Source of the DNA: Ahniella affigens | GTDB lineage: Bacteria > Pseudomonadota > Gammaproteobacteria > Xanthomonadales > Ahniellaceae | NCBI RefSeq assembly: GCF_003015185.1 | Contig: NZ_CP027860.1 | Coordinates: forward strand, 3,162,001 to 3,226,000 | Length of the DNA stretch: 64,000 nt | Reading direction: 5' to 3' | In this document: positions 16,505 to 24,379 of the stretch, piece by piece | Position numbering within the stretch: position 1 is the first letter of the stretch | Layout: every line of letters starts with the position of its first letter | Made by a program: the position numbers and the translations under genes | The notes under the pieces: model-generated | The model's input: the letters and a program-made list of their open reading frames with translations, nothing else | Told to the model about the DNA's origin: nothing | Database searches by the model: none

Positions 16505-16520
16505 CTGTTGCTCCCTTCGA

Positions 16521-17258
16521 TCAATCGCTCGTGACAGTGTAGGTCAGCGCCTCATTTGACGCTGACACCAAGTCGATCACCAAGTTCCTGAAGCGGATCG
16601 TCTTGGCGCTCTTCTCGTAGACCAGATTTTGCGAGAACGCTGGCCGTGCCATGTCGTCGGCTGTGTACTCACGGTAGAGCAGGTTGATCGAATCATTCGT
16701 GATGCCACTGTAAACCAACTCGAAATTAACATAGGCGCCTGACGTCGATACGTTTTCCGAGCGTTCGCGTGCCAGCGTGAAAGTCGCAGGACTGAACTCG
16801 GCCGCCTTCCCGTTTGCCAAAACAATCCGGTTCAGCTGAGCGTAGAAGTAGCCACTGAACGATCCGTCCGGGTTGATCATCGCGTGGTACCAACCATACG
16901 GGACGCCGTCTTCAAACTTCACGGCAATGTACTCGCGCCCCTCATAAGGAACACTCCCTGCCGCAATCAGCTTGGTCCCGGCCGGGTACGTCTTGGGCTC
17001 ACCCGGCGTCGGGTCCAGCGTCACGGGCGCCGTCGTCACGAATCGATCGGACTGAGTCTGCGTCGCCTGATACTTCTTGACCCGGGCGAGCGGCTCGCCC
17101 ACGTACGCACTTCGCTCGACACCAAGCTGGTAGCTGGTGTCAGACACTTCCTTGCTCTCTGTGGCGACATTGAGCTGCGCCGGAGACACCGGACGGCTCG
17201 GGGCATACGAAACGCAGGACACCAATCCGAACAGGATCACTACCATCAGAACTCGCAC
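16521..17258 (-). CDS. Prophage-encoded lipoprotein of unknown function
   Basis: A 245-residue protein starting with GTG at 17258 behind a clear GGAGG. The N-terminus (MRVLMVVILFGLVSC) is a lipoprotein signal with Cys15 as the lipidated residue. The mature part is beta-rich, with YPAGTKLIAAGSVPYEGREYIAVKFEDGVPYGWYHAMI and later repeats of aromatic strands. It has its own ribosome site and a 57-base gap upstream, so it may be expressed from the prophage as a cargo (moron) gene. Candidate roles such as superinfection exclusion or surface change are speculation. Confidence 0.75.
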   Translation of the reverse strand: MRVLMVVILFGLVSCVSYAPSRPVSPAQLNVATESKEVSDTSYQLGVERSAYVGEPLARVKKYQATQTQSDRFVTTAPVTLDPTPGEPKTYPAGTKLIAAGSVPYEGREYIAVKFEDGVPYGWYHAMINPDGSFSGYFYAQLNRIVLANGKAAEFSPATFTLARERSENVSTSGAYVNFELVYSGITNDSINLLYREYTADDMARPAFSQNLVYEKSAKTIRFRNLVIDLVSASNEALTYTVTSD

Positions 17259-17315
17259 GTTGCACCTCCAAGTTGAGTCGGGCTGATTCTAGCCAGCTGA
17301 GTGAGCGATCGCGAG

Positions 17316-17666
17316 CTATACACCTTCCGCCTCAAGTTCCGATTCAATGGAAATGATTAGGGCATCGATTCCGCCAATCATGGCTGCGCCGTCTGGGCTT
17401 TCCTTTAAACCAGGCGCATAGAGCAGCGTCAGCTTTAAGGCGTATAGCTCTGGAAGTGTACTGGCGCCGACTAGGTTTGCCAGGGCGGCGCGGAGCTGGA
17501 GCCGGTCTTGTTGAATGCTGAACATGGGGTGCTTGTCGCACTGCATGATGTGGTCTTTCAGGACCTGGGCGCCGTGAACTGGGGTGCCGCCCGTGTACTG
17601 AATTCCGCAGTACACGCAAGTCACAACCGGCGTGCCGTCTGGCACCGGATCAAGCTCGTATGTCAT
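17316..17666 (-). CDS. Small putative zinc-finger protein
   Basis: A 116-residue protein with a CVYCGIQY...KDHIMQCDKHP arrangement (Cys17, Cys20, His38, and further Cys/His), reminiscent of a C2H2-type finger, and a helical C-terminal half (ALANLVGASTLPELYALKLTLL). It overlaps the upstream membrane protein gene by 4 bases, so the two are co-expressed. Nucleic-acid binding is possible; no family recognised. Confidence 0.6.
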   Translation of the reverse strand: MTYELDPVPDGTPVVTCVYCGIQYTGGTPVHGAQVLKDHIMQCDKHPMFSIQQDRLQLRAALANLVGASTLPELYALKLTLLYAPGLKESPDGAAMIGGIDALIISIESELEAEGV

Positions 17667-18211
17667 GGCGCCGCTCCTGGCACATTCACGCTGATCAGAT
17701 CAGCCCGCGTCAGCTTGACGCCGACCTGGGCGGTGTCAGCAGGAACGTCGACTTCCTTGATCATGATCTCGGGCGTTTGGCCAACAAACGCGACGACCAG
17801 GTATCTGGCTGGCGGCAACCCATCGAACCGAAACAGCCCATCGGCATTGCACTGCGTGTAGCGCCCGAGCTGCCGGGCCGCCGACGACATCGGCACATCC
17901 GTGCCAGCCAGCACGTCAAACACGACCTTGCGATAGAAAGGCGTCGCAGGAACAAGGGTGACGATGTCGTCGCTACAGCCCACTGCTTCGTCCCGACCTG
18001 CGGCGCCATAAAGCGTGGCCACGCCGGGCTCGAAGTACGCCGCGTGCTGCTCTCGGCTGAATACGGTGTCGTCCGATTCCGAGATAGCAGCCTCGGCGCC
18101 TGTTCCCTGGCTCAGCTCCGGAAACTCCGCGGTGAACGAATAGATCGATGCGACGATCACGAGTGCGATGACAGCAAAAAAGAACGCAACTGCTTTCCAG
18201 GAACTTTCCAT
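17663..18211 (-). CDS. Membrane-anchored protein with carboxypeptidase-regulatory/SpaA-like domain
   Basis: A 182-residue protein with one N-terminal membrane segment (AVAFFFAVIALVIVASIYSF) and an extracytoplasmic beta-sandwich: TQCNADGLFRFDGLPPARYLVVAFVG is the typical strand-turn-strand of CarboxypepD_reg or SpaA-type folds (G-x-F-x-F-x-x-L-P-x-x-x-Y). This is an unusual type of gene for a Mu-like early/middle region and sits just after the late activator gene. A ribosome site GGAGG precedes ATG 18211. Probably a cargo gene exposed in the periplasm. Confidence 0.7.
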   Translation of the reverse strand: MESSWKAVAFFFAVIALVIVASIYSFTAEFPELSQGTGAEAAISESDDTVFSREQHAAYFEPGVATLYGAAGRDEAVGCSDDIVTLVPATPFYRKVVFDVLAGTDVPMSSAARQLGRYTQCNADGLFRFDGLPPARYLVVAFVGQTPEIMIKEVDVPADTAQVGVKLTRADLISVNVPGAAP

Positions 18212-18222
18212 ACGTGCCTCCG

Positions 18223-18642
18223 TCAGTCAAAAAGCCGGCCCTGAAGCTTTGCGCGGGTGCGCTCCGTCTCCGTCCGGATGATGTGATAAATCGATGCAGG
18301 CGTGAGGCTGAAGCGCCGCGCCAGCTCTTCCACCGACACGCGTCCCTGCAGTCGATGAATTTCCATGTCCCGCAGTGCCAGGCGCAGCTTTTCCGCGCCC
18401 GGGAAATACAACATGCGCGACCCCAAATAGTGCGCAATGGCGAACGTGCGCTCGACAGCGTCACGCGTCGCGTCGACTTCGGACATGCCCGCGCGCATTG
18501 ACAGCGCCCGCTCCACGTCGAAGATTTCGCGCAGCCGCTCCGGCCATCTGTGCATCGCGTCCTGCAGTTCGGCGACAGCGCCAGGCCGCTCGATCACGTC
18601 GAGCGGGTCAGCAGTGTCGAAGCCGAACAGATCGCCATTCAT
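18223..18642 (-). CDS. mor: Mor-type transcriptional activator
   Basis: A 139-residue protein matching the Mor/C family: an N-terminal dimerisation part (ERLREIFDVERAL, AVERTFAIAHYLGSRMLYFP) and a C-terminal helix-turn-helix (VSVEELARRFSLTPASIYHIIRTE). In Mu, Mor switches on the middle promoter that drives C and the late genes. Here no separate C gene is seen in the window, so this single activator may control the morphogenesis genes directly. ATG overlaps the previous stop by 4 bases. Confidence 0.85.
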   Translation of the reverse strand: MNGDLFGFDTADPLDVIERPGAVAELQDAMHRWPERLREIFDVERALSMRAGMSEVDATRDAVERTFAIAHYLGSRMLYFPGAEKLRLALRDMEIHRLQGRVSVEELARRFSLTPASIYHIIRTETERTRAKLQGRLFD

Positions 18643-19193
18643 TGCCCGTATTCCTGCCGCACGATCCGGCGTTGTTCTTCTGCTTTCTCGGCCGTGATCA
18701 GTCCCAGCTCAACGTCCCCAGCAATCCGGCTCATGCGCTCCAGGAACGCGAGTTTTTCGGCGCCCGTCTGTGCTGCAGTCTTCCGAGCACTGTCGCGTTC
18801 AGCCTTCGCGCCTTCGCGCTCAGCGATGCGCGCCGCGATCGTCAGCAGATAGCCGTGTGACTCCAGCGGCGTCGTCAGCGTGCCCTCCTGGCGCGCGTGC
18901 AAAACAGCCTGCAGCGCTTCGCCCCACTGCTTGAGTGAACAGGCCCGCCGAACGCCATCGCGCAGCACATACTCTTCGGCCAGCATCGGCAGAAGCTCTT
19001 GATAAAGGCGCTCCATCTTGTCGAACGCCAGCGTGCGCTTTCTCGGCCGGAAAAGTCCGATGTAGCTAGCCAGCGGCGCCGCGATCGACGCTGGCAGCCT
19101 CAAGGCGACAAGCATCGCGCTGCGCGCTGCGTCAAGGTTCAGCGCTGCCTCGATCTCAAACTCGCCATAACAGCAGGGGCAGCGCAGTTTCAT
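18639..19193 (-). CDS. Phage protein with N-terminal zinc knuckle
   Basis: A 184-residue protein starting MKLRCPCCYGEFEIEAALN, a small CxxC-type finger also seen in middle-region proteins of other transposable phages, followed by a helical body (LAFDKMERLYQELLPMLAEE) and a C-terminal coiled coil (EGAKAERDSARKTAAQTGAEKLAFLERM). It lies between GemA and Mor and overlaps both by 4 bases. Role unknown, possibly a transcription or replication accessory. Confidence 0.65.
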   Translation of the reverse strand: MKLRCPCCYGEFEIEAALNLDAARSAMLVALRLPASIAAPLASYIGLFRPRKRTLAFDKMERLYQELLPMLAEEYVLRDGVRRACSLKQWGEALQAVLHARQEGTLTTPLESHGYLLTIAARIAEREGAKAERDSARKTAAQTGAEKLAFLERMSRIAGDVELGLITAEKAEEQRRIVRQEYGQ

Positions 19194-19621
19194 GGCGCCT
19201 TCGCCTTGCTGCGTCGACGGCTGTCGATTTCGAGCGCTGCAACCAGCTTATGCAGATCAGCAGGTCGCAGCCACTCGACGCGATCGACTTTGAACATATG
19301 GCGCGCCATCGAGTGCGCATATTCCCACTGTCGGTCGCGACTGATGAGCAGCCGCTCGACTTTCGTCATCATCGCGCGGCAGCCTTCCTGAATCGTCACC
19401 GGGCCATTTGCAAGCGATTGTGGTCGCGCGTTGCCTTGCAGGCGATCCAACTCGCGACTGACCGCCTCAAGCTGCACCGTGTTCATGTCAGCGCATGAGC
19501 GCTTGCCCGTGACCCGATGCAGCATGTCGCGATAGGTATCATCATCCAGCGTGAGCGCTCGGGCTGCCGCATGAATCTTTTGGATCATCGCGTTGCGAAA
19601 CCTCGTCGGGCGCGGCTTCAT
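19190..19621 (-). CDS. gemA: GemA-like regulatory protein (DUF1018)
   Basis: A 143-residue protein from ATG 19621, which overlaps the stop of the preceding 45-residue gene by 4 bases. The N-terminal IQKIHAAARALTLDDDTYRDMLHRVTGKRSCADM is the GemA/DUF1018 signature, and PADLHKLVAALE is found near the end. In Mu, GemA affects host gene expression and DNA topology. Position after the Gam-like gene and before Mor agrees with other Mu-like phages. Confidence 0.87.
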   Translation of the reverse strand: MKPRPTRFRNAMIQKIHAAARALTLDDDTYRDMLHRVTGKRSCADMNTVQLEAVSRELDRLQGNARPQSLANGPVTIQEGCRAMMTKVERLLISRDRQWEYAHSMARHMFKVDRVEWLRPADLHKLVAALEIDSRRRSKAKAP

Positions 19622-19755
19622 GGCTCGCTGCTCCATTCGCACAGCTCAGCCAGCAGCACGATGGCCGTTGCTGAAATCAGACCCGAAACGGCAGCGATCA
19701 CCATCAGCAACGCTTTAACCGGCAGCAGAACCCAGTCCCACGCGATCACGCTCAC
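19618..19755 (-). CDS. 45-residue single-pass membrane protein (small gene)
   Basis: Starts with GTG at 19755, overlapping the Gam-like stop as GTGA, and ends with TGA at 19618-19620, overlapping the GemA start as ATGA. The protein starts MSVIAWDWVLLPVKALLM and is followed by about 20 hydrophobic residues (VIAAVSGLISATAIVLLAEL), ending CEWSSEP. Both overlaps follow the pattern of this operon, which is strong evidence for a real gene despite the small size. A one-helix inner-membrane protein; function unknown. Confidence 0.72.
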   Translation of the reverse strand: MSVIAWDWVLLPVKALLMVIAAVSGLISATAIVLLAELCEWSSEP

Positions 19756-20312
19756 AGCGCACGCTCCGCCAGGTCATCGCCAAGCACGGAATCAGTCGCA
19801 AGCCCCTTGATCAGCCGGTCGACTGCGTCGTCGGTCGCTTTCACCACCACCGCGTCGCCAACATCCTTGACTTCAACGCCAAGCTTGGCGAGCACATCGG
19901 CCGGCATGTCGCGCAGATCGTCTTTCTTCAGCTTCTTTTTCACGTCGATCAGCTGCTTGGCTGACGCTTTGTCAAGCGTCTTTTCAATGCGCGCGATGAT
20001 GTCGTCTTCGCTGCCGTTCCATTCGACCCGGCCCTTGCCTTTCTGCAAGCCGACCTTGACGCCGTGCCACTGAATGGTTTTCGGTTTTTTGAACACGTCA
20101 CGATTCGATTCGATCAGTGCAACAAGTTCGGCCTTGGCATTCGCTGCCTGGTCAACCAGCGCGATCAGTTCCGGCCGTTGCTTCTCAGTGATCGCCCGAA
20201 TCTGATCCTGCACCGCGAGCATGCGCGCTCGCAATTCTTCGCGCGCTTTGGAGTACCAGAACGTCGCGGCTTCGATCCGCTCGCGCGGCGTCTGTTGGTC
20301 ATTCTGCGACAT
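19752..20312 (-). CDS. gam: Host-nuclease inhibitor Gam-like protein
   Basis: A 186-residue protein from ATG 20312 (MSQNDQQTPRERIEAATFW). It has a long N-terminal coiled coil (ELRARMLAVQDQIRAITEKQ) followed by IQWHGVKVGLQKGKGRVEW and a C-terminal VKDVGDAVVVKATDDAVDRLIKGL, the layout of the Mu Gam family, which binds double-stranded DNA ends like eukaryotic Ku and blocks exonucleases. It overlaps the upstream small gene by 14 bases. Identification is by pattern with good positional support. Confidence 0.78.
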   Translation of the reverse strand: MSQNDQQTPRERIEAATFWYSKAREELRARMLAVQDQIRAITEKQRPELIALVDQAANAKAELVALIESNRDVFKKPKTIQWHGVKVGLQKGKGRVEWNGSEDDIIARIEKTLDKASAKQLIDVKKKLKKDDLRDMPADVLAKLGVEVKDVGDAVVVKATDDAVDRLIKGLATDSVLGDDLAERAL

Positions 20313-20565
20313 GGTCGCCTCCGTGTTTGTCCGTCCAAATCTTGTCGATCGCTGCCTTGGCGCGATCCAGTGCCGCATCCGCATCGGGAGCCGTGTCCCG
20401 CACGACTTCCTTCGACCCGTGGATCACGGTCCAAACGATGACGGAGCGCGTCGTGTTGAGCAGTGGGCGCCGATCAATGGCGAACCCGCGATGGGTCGCT
20501 GATGGCAGTGGGCTGCCTGTCGGCAATTTCTTGACCGGCTTCCGGTCCTTTGTGGCCCGCGTCAT
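20299..20565 (-). CDS. Small basic hypothetical phage protein
   Basis: An 88-residue protein, strongly basic at the N-terminus (MTRATKDRKPVKKLPTGS), with a central HGSKEVVRDTAPDADAALDRAKAAIDKIW helix. Overlaps the winged-helix gene by 4 bases and the Gam-like gene by 14. Probably a DNA-associated early protein; not assigned to a family. Confidence 0.55.
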   Translation of the reverse strand: MTRATKDRKPVKKLPTGSPLPSATHRGFAIDRRPLLNTTRSVIVWTVIHGSKEVVRDTAPDADAALDRAKAAIDKIWTDKHGGDHVAE

Positions 20566-21488
20566 GACTGCCGACCTTGGTAAAGGATTCGCTCAGCCGC
20601 ACGCAGTGCATTCTGACTTTGCGTCAGCAGGTCGAGCACGTCGCCGCTTGCGCGCGACGCGATTGCATCGCGCAGCAGTTCGGCATGGTCGTCGGCGTGC
20701 GCCTGCAGGTGCCCGAGTAGCGTCGCTGTGAACCGCTTGGGGCGCGCGTTTTGGGGCAGTTCGCCAGCAGGTGCGGCCGTCACCGGCGCTGCGGCTGATT
20801 CGGCTGAATGGTTGCCCTGCGGGGTCTCTGTTGGGTTGCTCGATTCGCTCATTCGTTCCGCTCCGTGATAGATGGTTTGGCCTGCCGTGGTGACGGCGTT
20901 CTTCGTTCTGTAGACAATCAGCCGATCCCGCACGCCCGCTGTCACGACATAGCCGTAGGCTTTGAATGTTGCGAGCGCCTGCGTGACCTTCTCTTTGACT
21001 TTTTTCGGTCCGCGCTCACCTGCCCAGACAGGGTTCCGCTTTGTCAGCTCTGCTGCAACTTCTTTCGACGTTGCTCCCGTGATGCCGGCTTCGTCGACGA
21101 TCTGCAGAATCGTCTTGCTGATGTTTTCGAGTGCGCGCGGCCCGGATGGCTTCTGCGCGCGCACGGCAAGCGAAACGGCTGGCTTGTCGGTTGCCTGCTT
21201 GCGAGCTTCGGCGACGGGTCGACCCCAGTCGACACCAACGAACCCCACCAATTCAGCAACCTGCACACTGGCGGCCGTGCCCAGCGTGTACGTAAAGCGA
21301 CCTTTACCGCTGACGTGTCGAACCAGCTCGCGCGACATCGTTAAGCGCTGGCACATCGACGACACTTCTCCGCCGCTTTCTGCCATCGTCGCTTGCCGAT
21401 AGATGTCGCCGGACGTAATGTCTTTTCCGCCCGCGCGGCCGACAATCTGCAGGATCTCTTCTTTGAGCGTCATCGGCTTGCCGATCAT
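20562..21488 (-). CDS. Double winged-helix DNA-binding protein
   Basis: A 308-residue protein, ATG 21488, overlapping the upstream stop by 4 bases. Two winged-helix-like repeats can be seen: residues about 8-70 (LKEEILQIVGRAGGKDITSGDIYRQ, ending RFTYTLG) and about 120-200 (ISKTILQIVDEAGITGATSKEVAAEL, ending RLIVYRTK). A Ser/Pro/Ala linker and a C-terminal helical domain follow. It sits in the early operon between B and Gam, so it may regulate replication or early transcription. No exact family recognised. Confidence 0.65.
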   Translation of the reverse strand: MIGKPMTLKEEILQIVGRAGGKDITSGDIYRQATMAESGGEVSSMCQRLTMSRELVRHVSGKGRFTYTLGTAASVQVAELVGFVGVDWGRPVAEARKQATDKPAVSLAVRAQKPSGPRALENISKTILQIVDEAGITGATSKEVAAELTKRNPVWAGERGPKKVKEKVTQALATFKAYGYVVTAGVRDRLIVYRTKNAVTTAGQTIYHGAERMSESSNPTETPQGNHSAESAAAPVTAAPAGELPQNARPKRFTATLLGHLQAHADDHAELLRDAIASRASGDVLDLLTQSQNALRAAERILYQGRQS

Positions 21489-21724
21489 GGCGTCCTCCAC
21501 TCAACCCGGCACGCCTGAAAGCTCATGAACGCGAACCCTTCGCGGTGTCCGAACTCATTCGTCCGGGTCCCCGTGGTGATGGCGACGCCAACCAGGCTGA
21601 CGGGCCCGGCCAGCTCGATCACTGGTTCCCGCGCGCCGATACGAATCTCGATGACTGTCGCGCCAGCCCGTTCAAGCGCGACCAACACATCGACAACACG
21701 GTTGCACTTCTGAATCATGTTCAT
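21485..21724 (-). CDS. Small hypothetical early phage protein
   Basis: A 79-residue protein starting MNMIQKCNRVVDVLVALERAGATVIEIRIG, i.e. helix then strand, then IELAGPVSLVGVAIT and a C-terminal stretch with EFGHREGFAF. It begins 2 bases after the stop of the four-gene block and overlaps the winged-helix gene by 4. Unknown function. Confidence 0.55.
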   Translation of the reverse strand: MNMIQKCNRVVDVLVALERAGATVIEIRIGAREPVIELAGPVSLVGVAITTGTRTNEFGHREGFAFMSFQACRVEWRTP

Positions 21725-21726
21725 GG

Positions 21727-22155
21727 TCAGTGGCTCCGCTGATGGTTTTCGGGAGCGGACCGCATGCCATTCATGCACAGCACGATGGACGCCGGCAGCG
21801 TTCCCTCATAGAGCAAGACATCGAGAACAGACCCGGCCCGCTTGATGCGTTCCAGTCCAAATTCGCCTTGCGCGTAACGCCGCAACGCGCTCTCTTGGGT
21901 CACCAAACCGCGCACGGCCAAGCCAACGCCGATCACTAGGCACACAACGGCCCCGGCGAGCTGACCATCTGCAGGGCCGCAATGCCTTCGAAGCTCCGGC
22001 TGCATCGCCATCAACGCCGGCAGAAAGACAGCGCGAACCGCTTCAACTGATTCGACTGGCCAGCGCGTTCCGATTTGTGCGAGCGCGCTTTCGTCGATGT
22101 ACGGGCAGGGCCCAGCATCAGCAACAAGCTGATCAAGTGTCTTCGTGCTGATCAT
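21727..22155 (-). CDS. Early-block protein A2, related to the protein at 22954
   Basis: A 142-residue protein. It shares with the gene at 22954-23418 the ordered features DESxLxxIG near residue 21, VFLPxL near 43, a hydrophobic segment ending in a RGxVxxE motif (VICLVIGVGLAVRG-type) and a following Arg-rich stretch, so the two look like diverged paralogues. The middle part (GAVVCLVIGVGLAVRGL) could be a membrane segment or a buried helix. Overlaps its neighbour by 4 bases. No known family. Confidence 0.6.
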   Translation of the reverse strand: MISTKTLDQLVADAGPCPYIDESALAQIGTRWPVESVEAVRAVFLPALMAMQPELRRHCGPADGQLAGAVVCLVIGVGLAVRGLVTQESALRRYAQGEFGLERIKRAGSVLDVLLYEGTLPASIVLCMNGMRSAPENHQRSH

Positions 22156-22559
22156 GTTGCCCCCTGCGCATTCGCGATGAACGACGCGATCACGGCCCCA
22201 CTTGGCCTCATGACAAGTTCGTTGAGTGCATCTCTTGCGTATTCAATTGCGCATTCCCACGAAGGCGCCGCTTGATACGGTTCGAAATAGATTTTCAGCG
22301 ATGCCAGCACGCGGGGCTTGGAATACCCCCTGTTTTGCATCGATCGATGCATCACTTCAAACAATAGCGCTTCCGCGACAACATGACGGCCAGCAACTAC
22401 TATGTGCCCGGCTGATGTCCAGTCGGTTCCGCAGTTTCCCAGGATGAACACCAGTAACTGCGTCCATTCCGGCGGTTGCAGTTGGCCAAACTCGGCAATC
22501 TTCCTGATTGATGCCGCCGCGATCCTCCGACCTATCACAGTGTTGCCGGACACGATCAT
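22152..22559 (-). CDS. Early-block protein B2
   Basis: A 135-residue mostly helical protein. The C-terminal half (FEVMHRSMQNRGYS, then a Tyr-containing strand, AIEYARDALNELVMRPSGAVIASFI) lines up with the gene at 22556 (FTVMLRAARARNLS, AIELDRFLLTPAGDRMRAFI), suggesting a second pair of paralogues in this block. Overlaps both neighbours by 4 bases. Function unknown. Confidence 0.58.
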   Translation of the reverse strand: MIVSGNTVIGRRIAAASIRKIAEFGQLQPPEWTQLLVFILGNCGTDWTSAGHIVVAGRHVVAEALLFEVMHRSMQNRGYSKPRVLASLKIYFEPYQAAPSWECAIEYARDALNELVMRPSGAVIASFIANAQGAT

Positions 22560-22957
22560 GGCGTCACCTCGCTCAGCTGCTGGCCAATGAACGCCCGCAT
22601 CCGATCCCCGGCCGGTGTCAGCAGAAACCGATCGAGCTCGATTGCAACGTCATCAGTGACGCGCGTGTCATATCTCCCGACCATGAACCGCAGATTCCAG
22701 TCCGATAGATTCCGCGCGCGGGCGGCGCGCAGCATGACTGTGAATTGCCAAGCCTTGACGTACAGCGTTGGATTGAACGGCGTTGCAAGCGCCAGCAAAC
22801 CCTCGATCCCGCCGCCCATGTCGCGGACATGACCTTTCAGCCACTCAACGCAGCACTCAGGGGCAGAGTTGTGCGCGTCACATACCACCTGGAGCAGGTG
22901 CTCCGGGTACTGGTGTCCATGCGGGCCTACGATTGTTAGTACAGGCAGCGGGTTCAT
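22556..22957 (-). CDS. Early-block protein B1
   Basis: A 133-residue protein with His/Cys-containing N-terminus (PHGHQYPEHLLQVVCDAHN, PECCVEWLKGHV) and a helical C-terminal half similar to the next gene. It is translationally coupled by 4-base overlaps on both sides. The His and Cys residues might bind a metal, but no known motif is matched. Confidence 0.58.
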   Translation of the reverse strand: MNPLPVLTIVGPHGHQYPEHLLQVVCDAHNSAPECCVEWLKGHVRDMGGGIEGLLALATPFNPTLYVKAWQFTVMLRAARARNLSDWNLRFMVGRYDTRVTDDVAIELDRFLLTPAGDRMRAFIGQQLSEVTP

Positions 22958-23418
22958 GCTGACCCCACTGTCTGACTTATGGACAATAGGGACCCGCGAA
23001 AGTTGGCGTTAACCTCTGCGAGAGACTTTCCCCCTCGAATCAGGGCCAGCAGTTCGGGGCACGCATCCAGATGAACGATCTGCGCCAAGTTGTGCCAGCA
23101 ATGAGTCCGTTCGATCAGCGTCGGGCAAAGCTGCTTGTGCCTGCCGCGTAGCATCTCAGACTGGACAAACCTTCCACGCGCCGCAAGGGCAGAAACCACG
23201 ACGACGATGCAGAAAGACATCAGGAACGTTGGCGGCATGTCCTCGATTTCGCGAGCACAGATGAGCGCAACTGGCAGAAACACCTTGTCCCATGCCTGCA
23301 AGTCTTCAACGTCGATCGTGTCGCCTATCGCCGTCAGGGTCGATTCGTCGACCGAACAATCGGCGAGCCCGTCATTCTTGCGGGACTGGAATGTGTCGAA
23401 AAGGGCTGCGAGTCTCAT
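22954..23418 (-). CDS. Early-block protein A1, first gene after MuB
   Basis: A 154-residue protein from ATG 23418, overlapping the B gene stop as ATGA. Contains DESTLTAIGDTIDVEDLQAWDKVFLPVAL and a hydrophobic run (FLMSFCIVVVVSALAARGRFVQSE). Shares its motif order with the gene at 21727. A possible single membrane segment lies around 85-105. No family recognised; position suggests a replication or takeover function expressed early. Confidence 0.6.
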   Translation of the reverse strand: MRLAALFDTFQSRKNDGLADCSVDESTLTAIGDTIDVEDLQAWDKVFLPVALICAREIEDMPPTFLMSFCIVVVVSALAARGRFVQSEMLRGRHKQLCPTLIERTHCWHNLAQIVHLDACPELLALIRGGKSLAEVNANFRGSLLSISQTVGSA

Positions 23419-24347
23419 TCCACACCCCCAAGGTCGAGCCACGCCGCCCGAATGTCGTCGCAGCACATCGCCCGCTGCTGTGCCGTCGCGTACATCGACG
23501 CCAGCCGCAGCACCTTCGTCAGGATGCGCAGCGCCCCAGGCTTCGAGCCGATTTCAGTCAACTGCGCCGCACAAGCTTTGTCTTTGATGTTCCAGGCACC
23601 AACCAGCGCGTCGATATCGCCGTGCGTCGAGCGCAGCAGGCGGACCTTTTTCCCGATCCGGGAATAGAGTCGGTCAAGATAGGCGGCGCGATTGCCGCCG
23701 CTCATGCGCGCATAAACTTGTTCATTGCCGACAAGCGCGACGCCGATCCCGGTCGCATCGTGCAGGCTGCGAATTTGATCGAGCGCCGCGACCGACAAGT
23801 GCTGAGCTTCGTCGATCACAATCAGCCCCGCAGTTTCTGCGATGCGTTTGCAGATCGCGCGGTGTAATTTCGCCGCGCCGCCACCAAGGGCACCGCTGAC
23901 GCCAACCGCATCGGCGATTTCTTCCAGTGCGGTCACGACTGACGCGGATGCCGGCGTCATCGTCGCGACCCAAACATTCGGCGAAAGGTTGCGATAGCGT
24001 CGAATCGCGGATGTCTTTCCGAGCCCGGCGCCGCCGTACACCAGCGCCAGGTCGCCAGCAGCTTGCGCGTAGCGCAGCGCGCCGATGACCTTCTCGGCCG
24101 AAGGTGTCGGCACGTAGTCCGGCGCGATCGGCATCGCTTCAGCCGTGGCACGCTGCGCGCTATGGTTGTCAAGCCACTGCTGCAGCTTCGTTTCGGTCGC
24201 TTCAATATCGCCCGGGTATGTGCCGGAGAACCATTGCGAAACCGTCGTGGTCGACAGCCCGCTTTCGCGCGCGATCTTTGCTTGTGTGATCTGTCTGTCT
24301 TCGTGCATCAGCGCCCGCAGACGCTCCCTCAAATCGATTGTGCTCAT
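23415..24347 (-). CDS. Mu B-like transposition target ATPase
   Basis: A 310-residue AAA+ protein. An N-terminal helix-turn-helix (ITQAKIARESGLSTTTVSQWF, 20-40) is followed by Walker A GGAGLGKTS (105-113) and Walker B LIVIDEAQ (175-182), plus arginine-rich sensor regions. This is the MuB/IstB-like layout: it coats target DNA, stimulates transposase A, and provides target immunity. It lies 32 bases after the transposase gene, as in Mu. Confidence 0.93.
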   Translation of the reverse strand: MSTIDLRERLRALMHEDRQITQAKIARESGLSTTTVSQWFSGTYPGDIEATETKLQQWLDNHSAQRATAEAMPIAPDYVPTPSAEKVIGALRYAQAAGDLALVYGGAGLGKTSAIRRYRNLSPNVWVATMTPASASVVTALEEIADAVGVSGALGGGAAKLHRAICKRIAETAGLIVIDEAQHLSVAALDQIRSLHDATGIGVALVGNEQVYARMSGGNRAAYLDRLYSRIGKKVRLLRSTHGDIDALVGAWNIKDKACAAQLTEIGSKPGALRILTKVLRLASMYATAQQRAMCCDDIRAAWLDLGGVE

Positions 24348-24379
24348 GTGTGGCTCCCGTGGTCGTGGTACTGCTCAAA

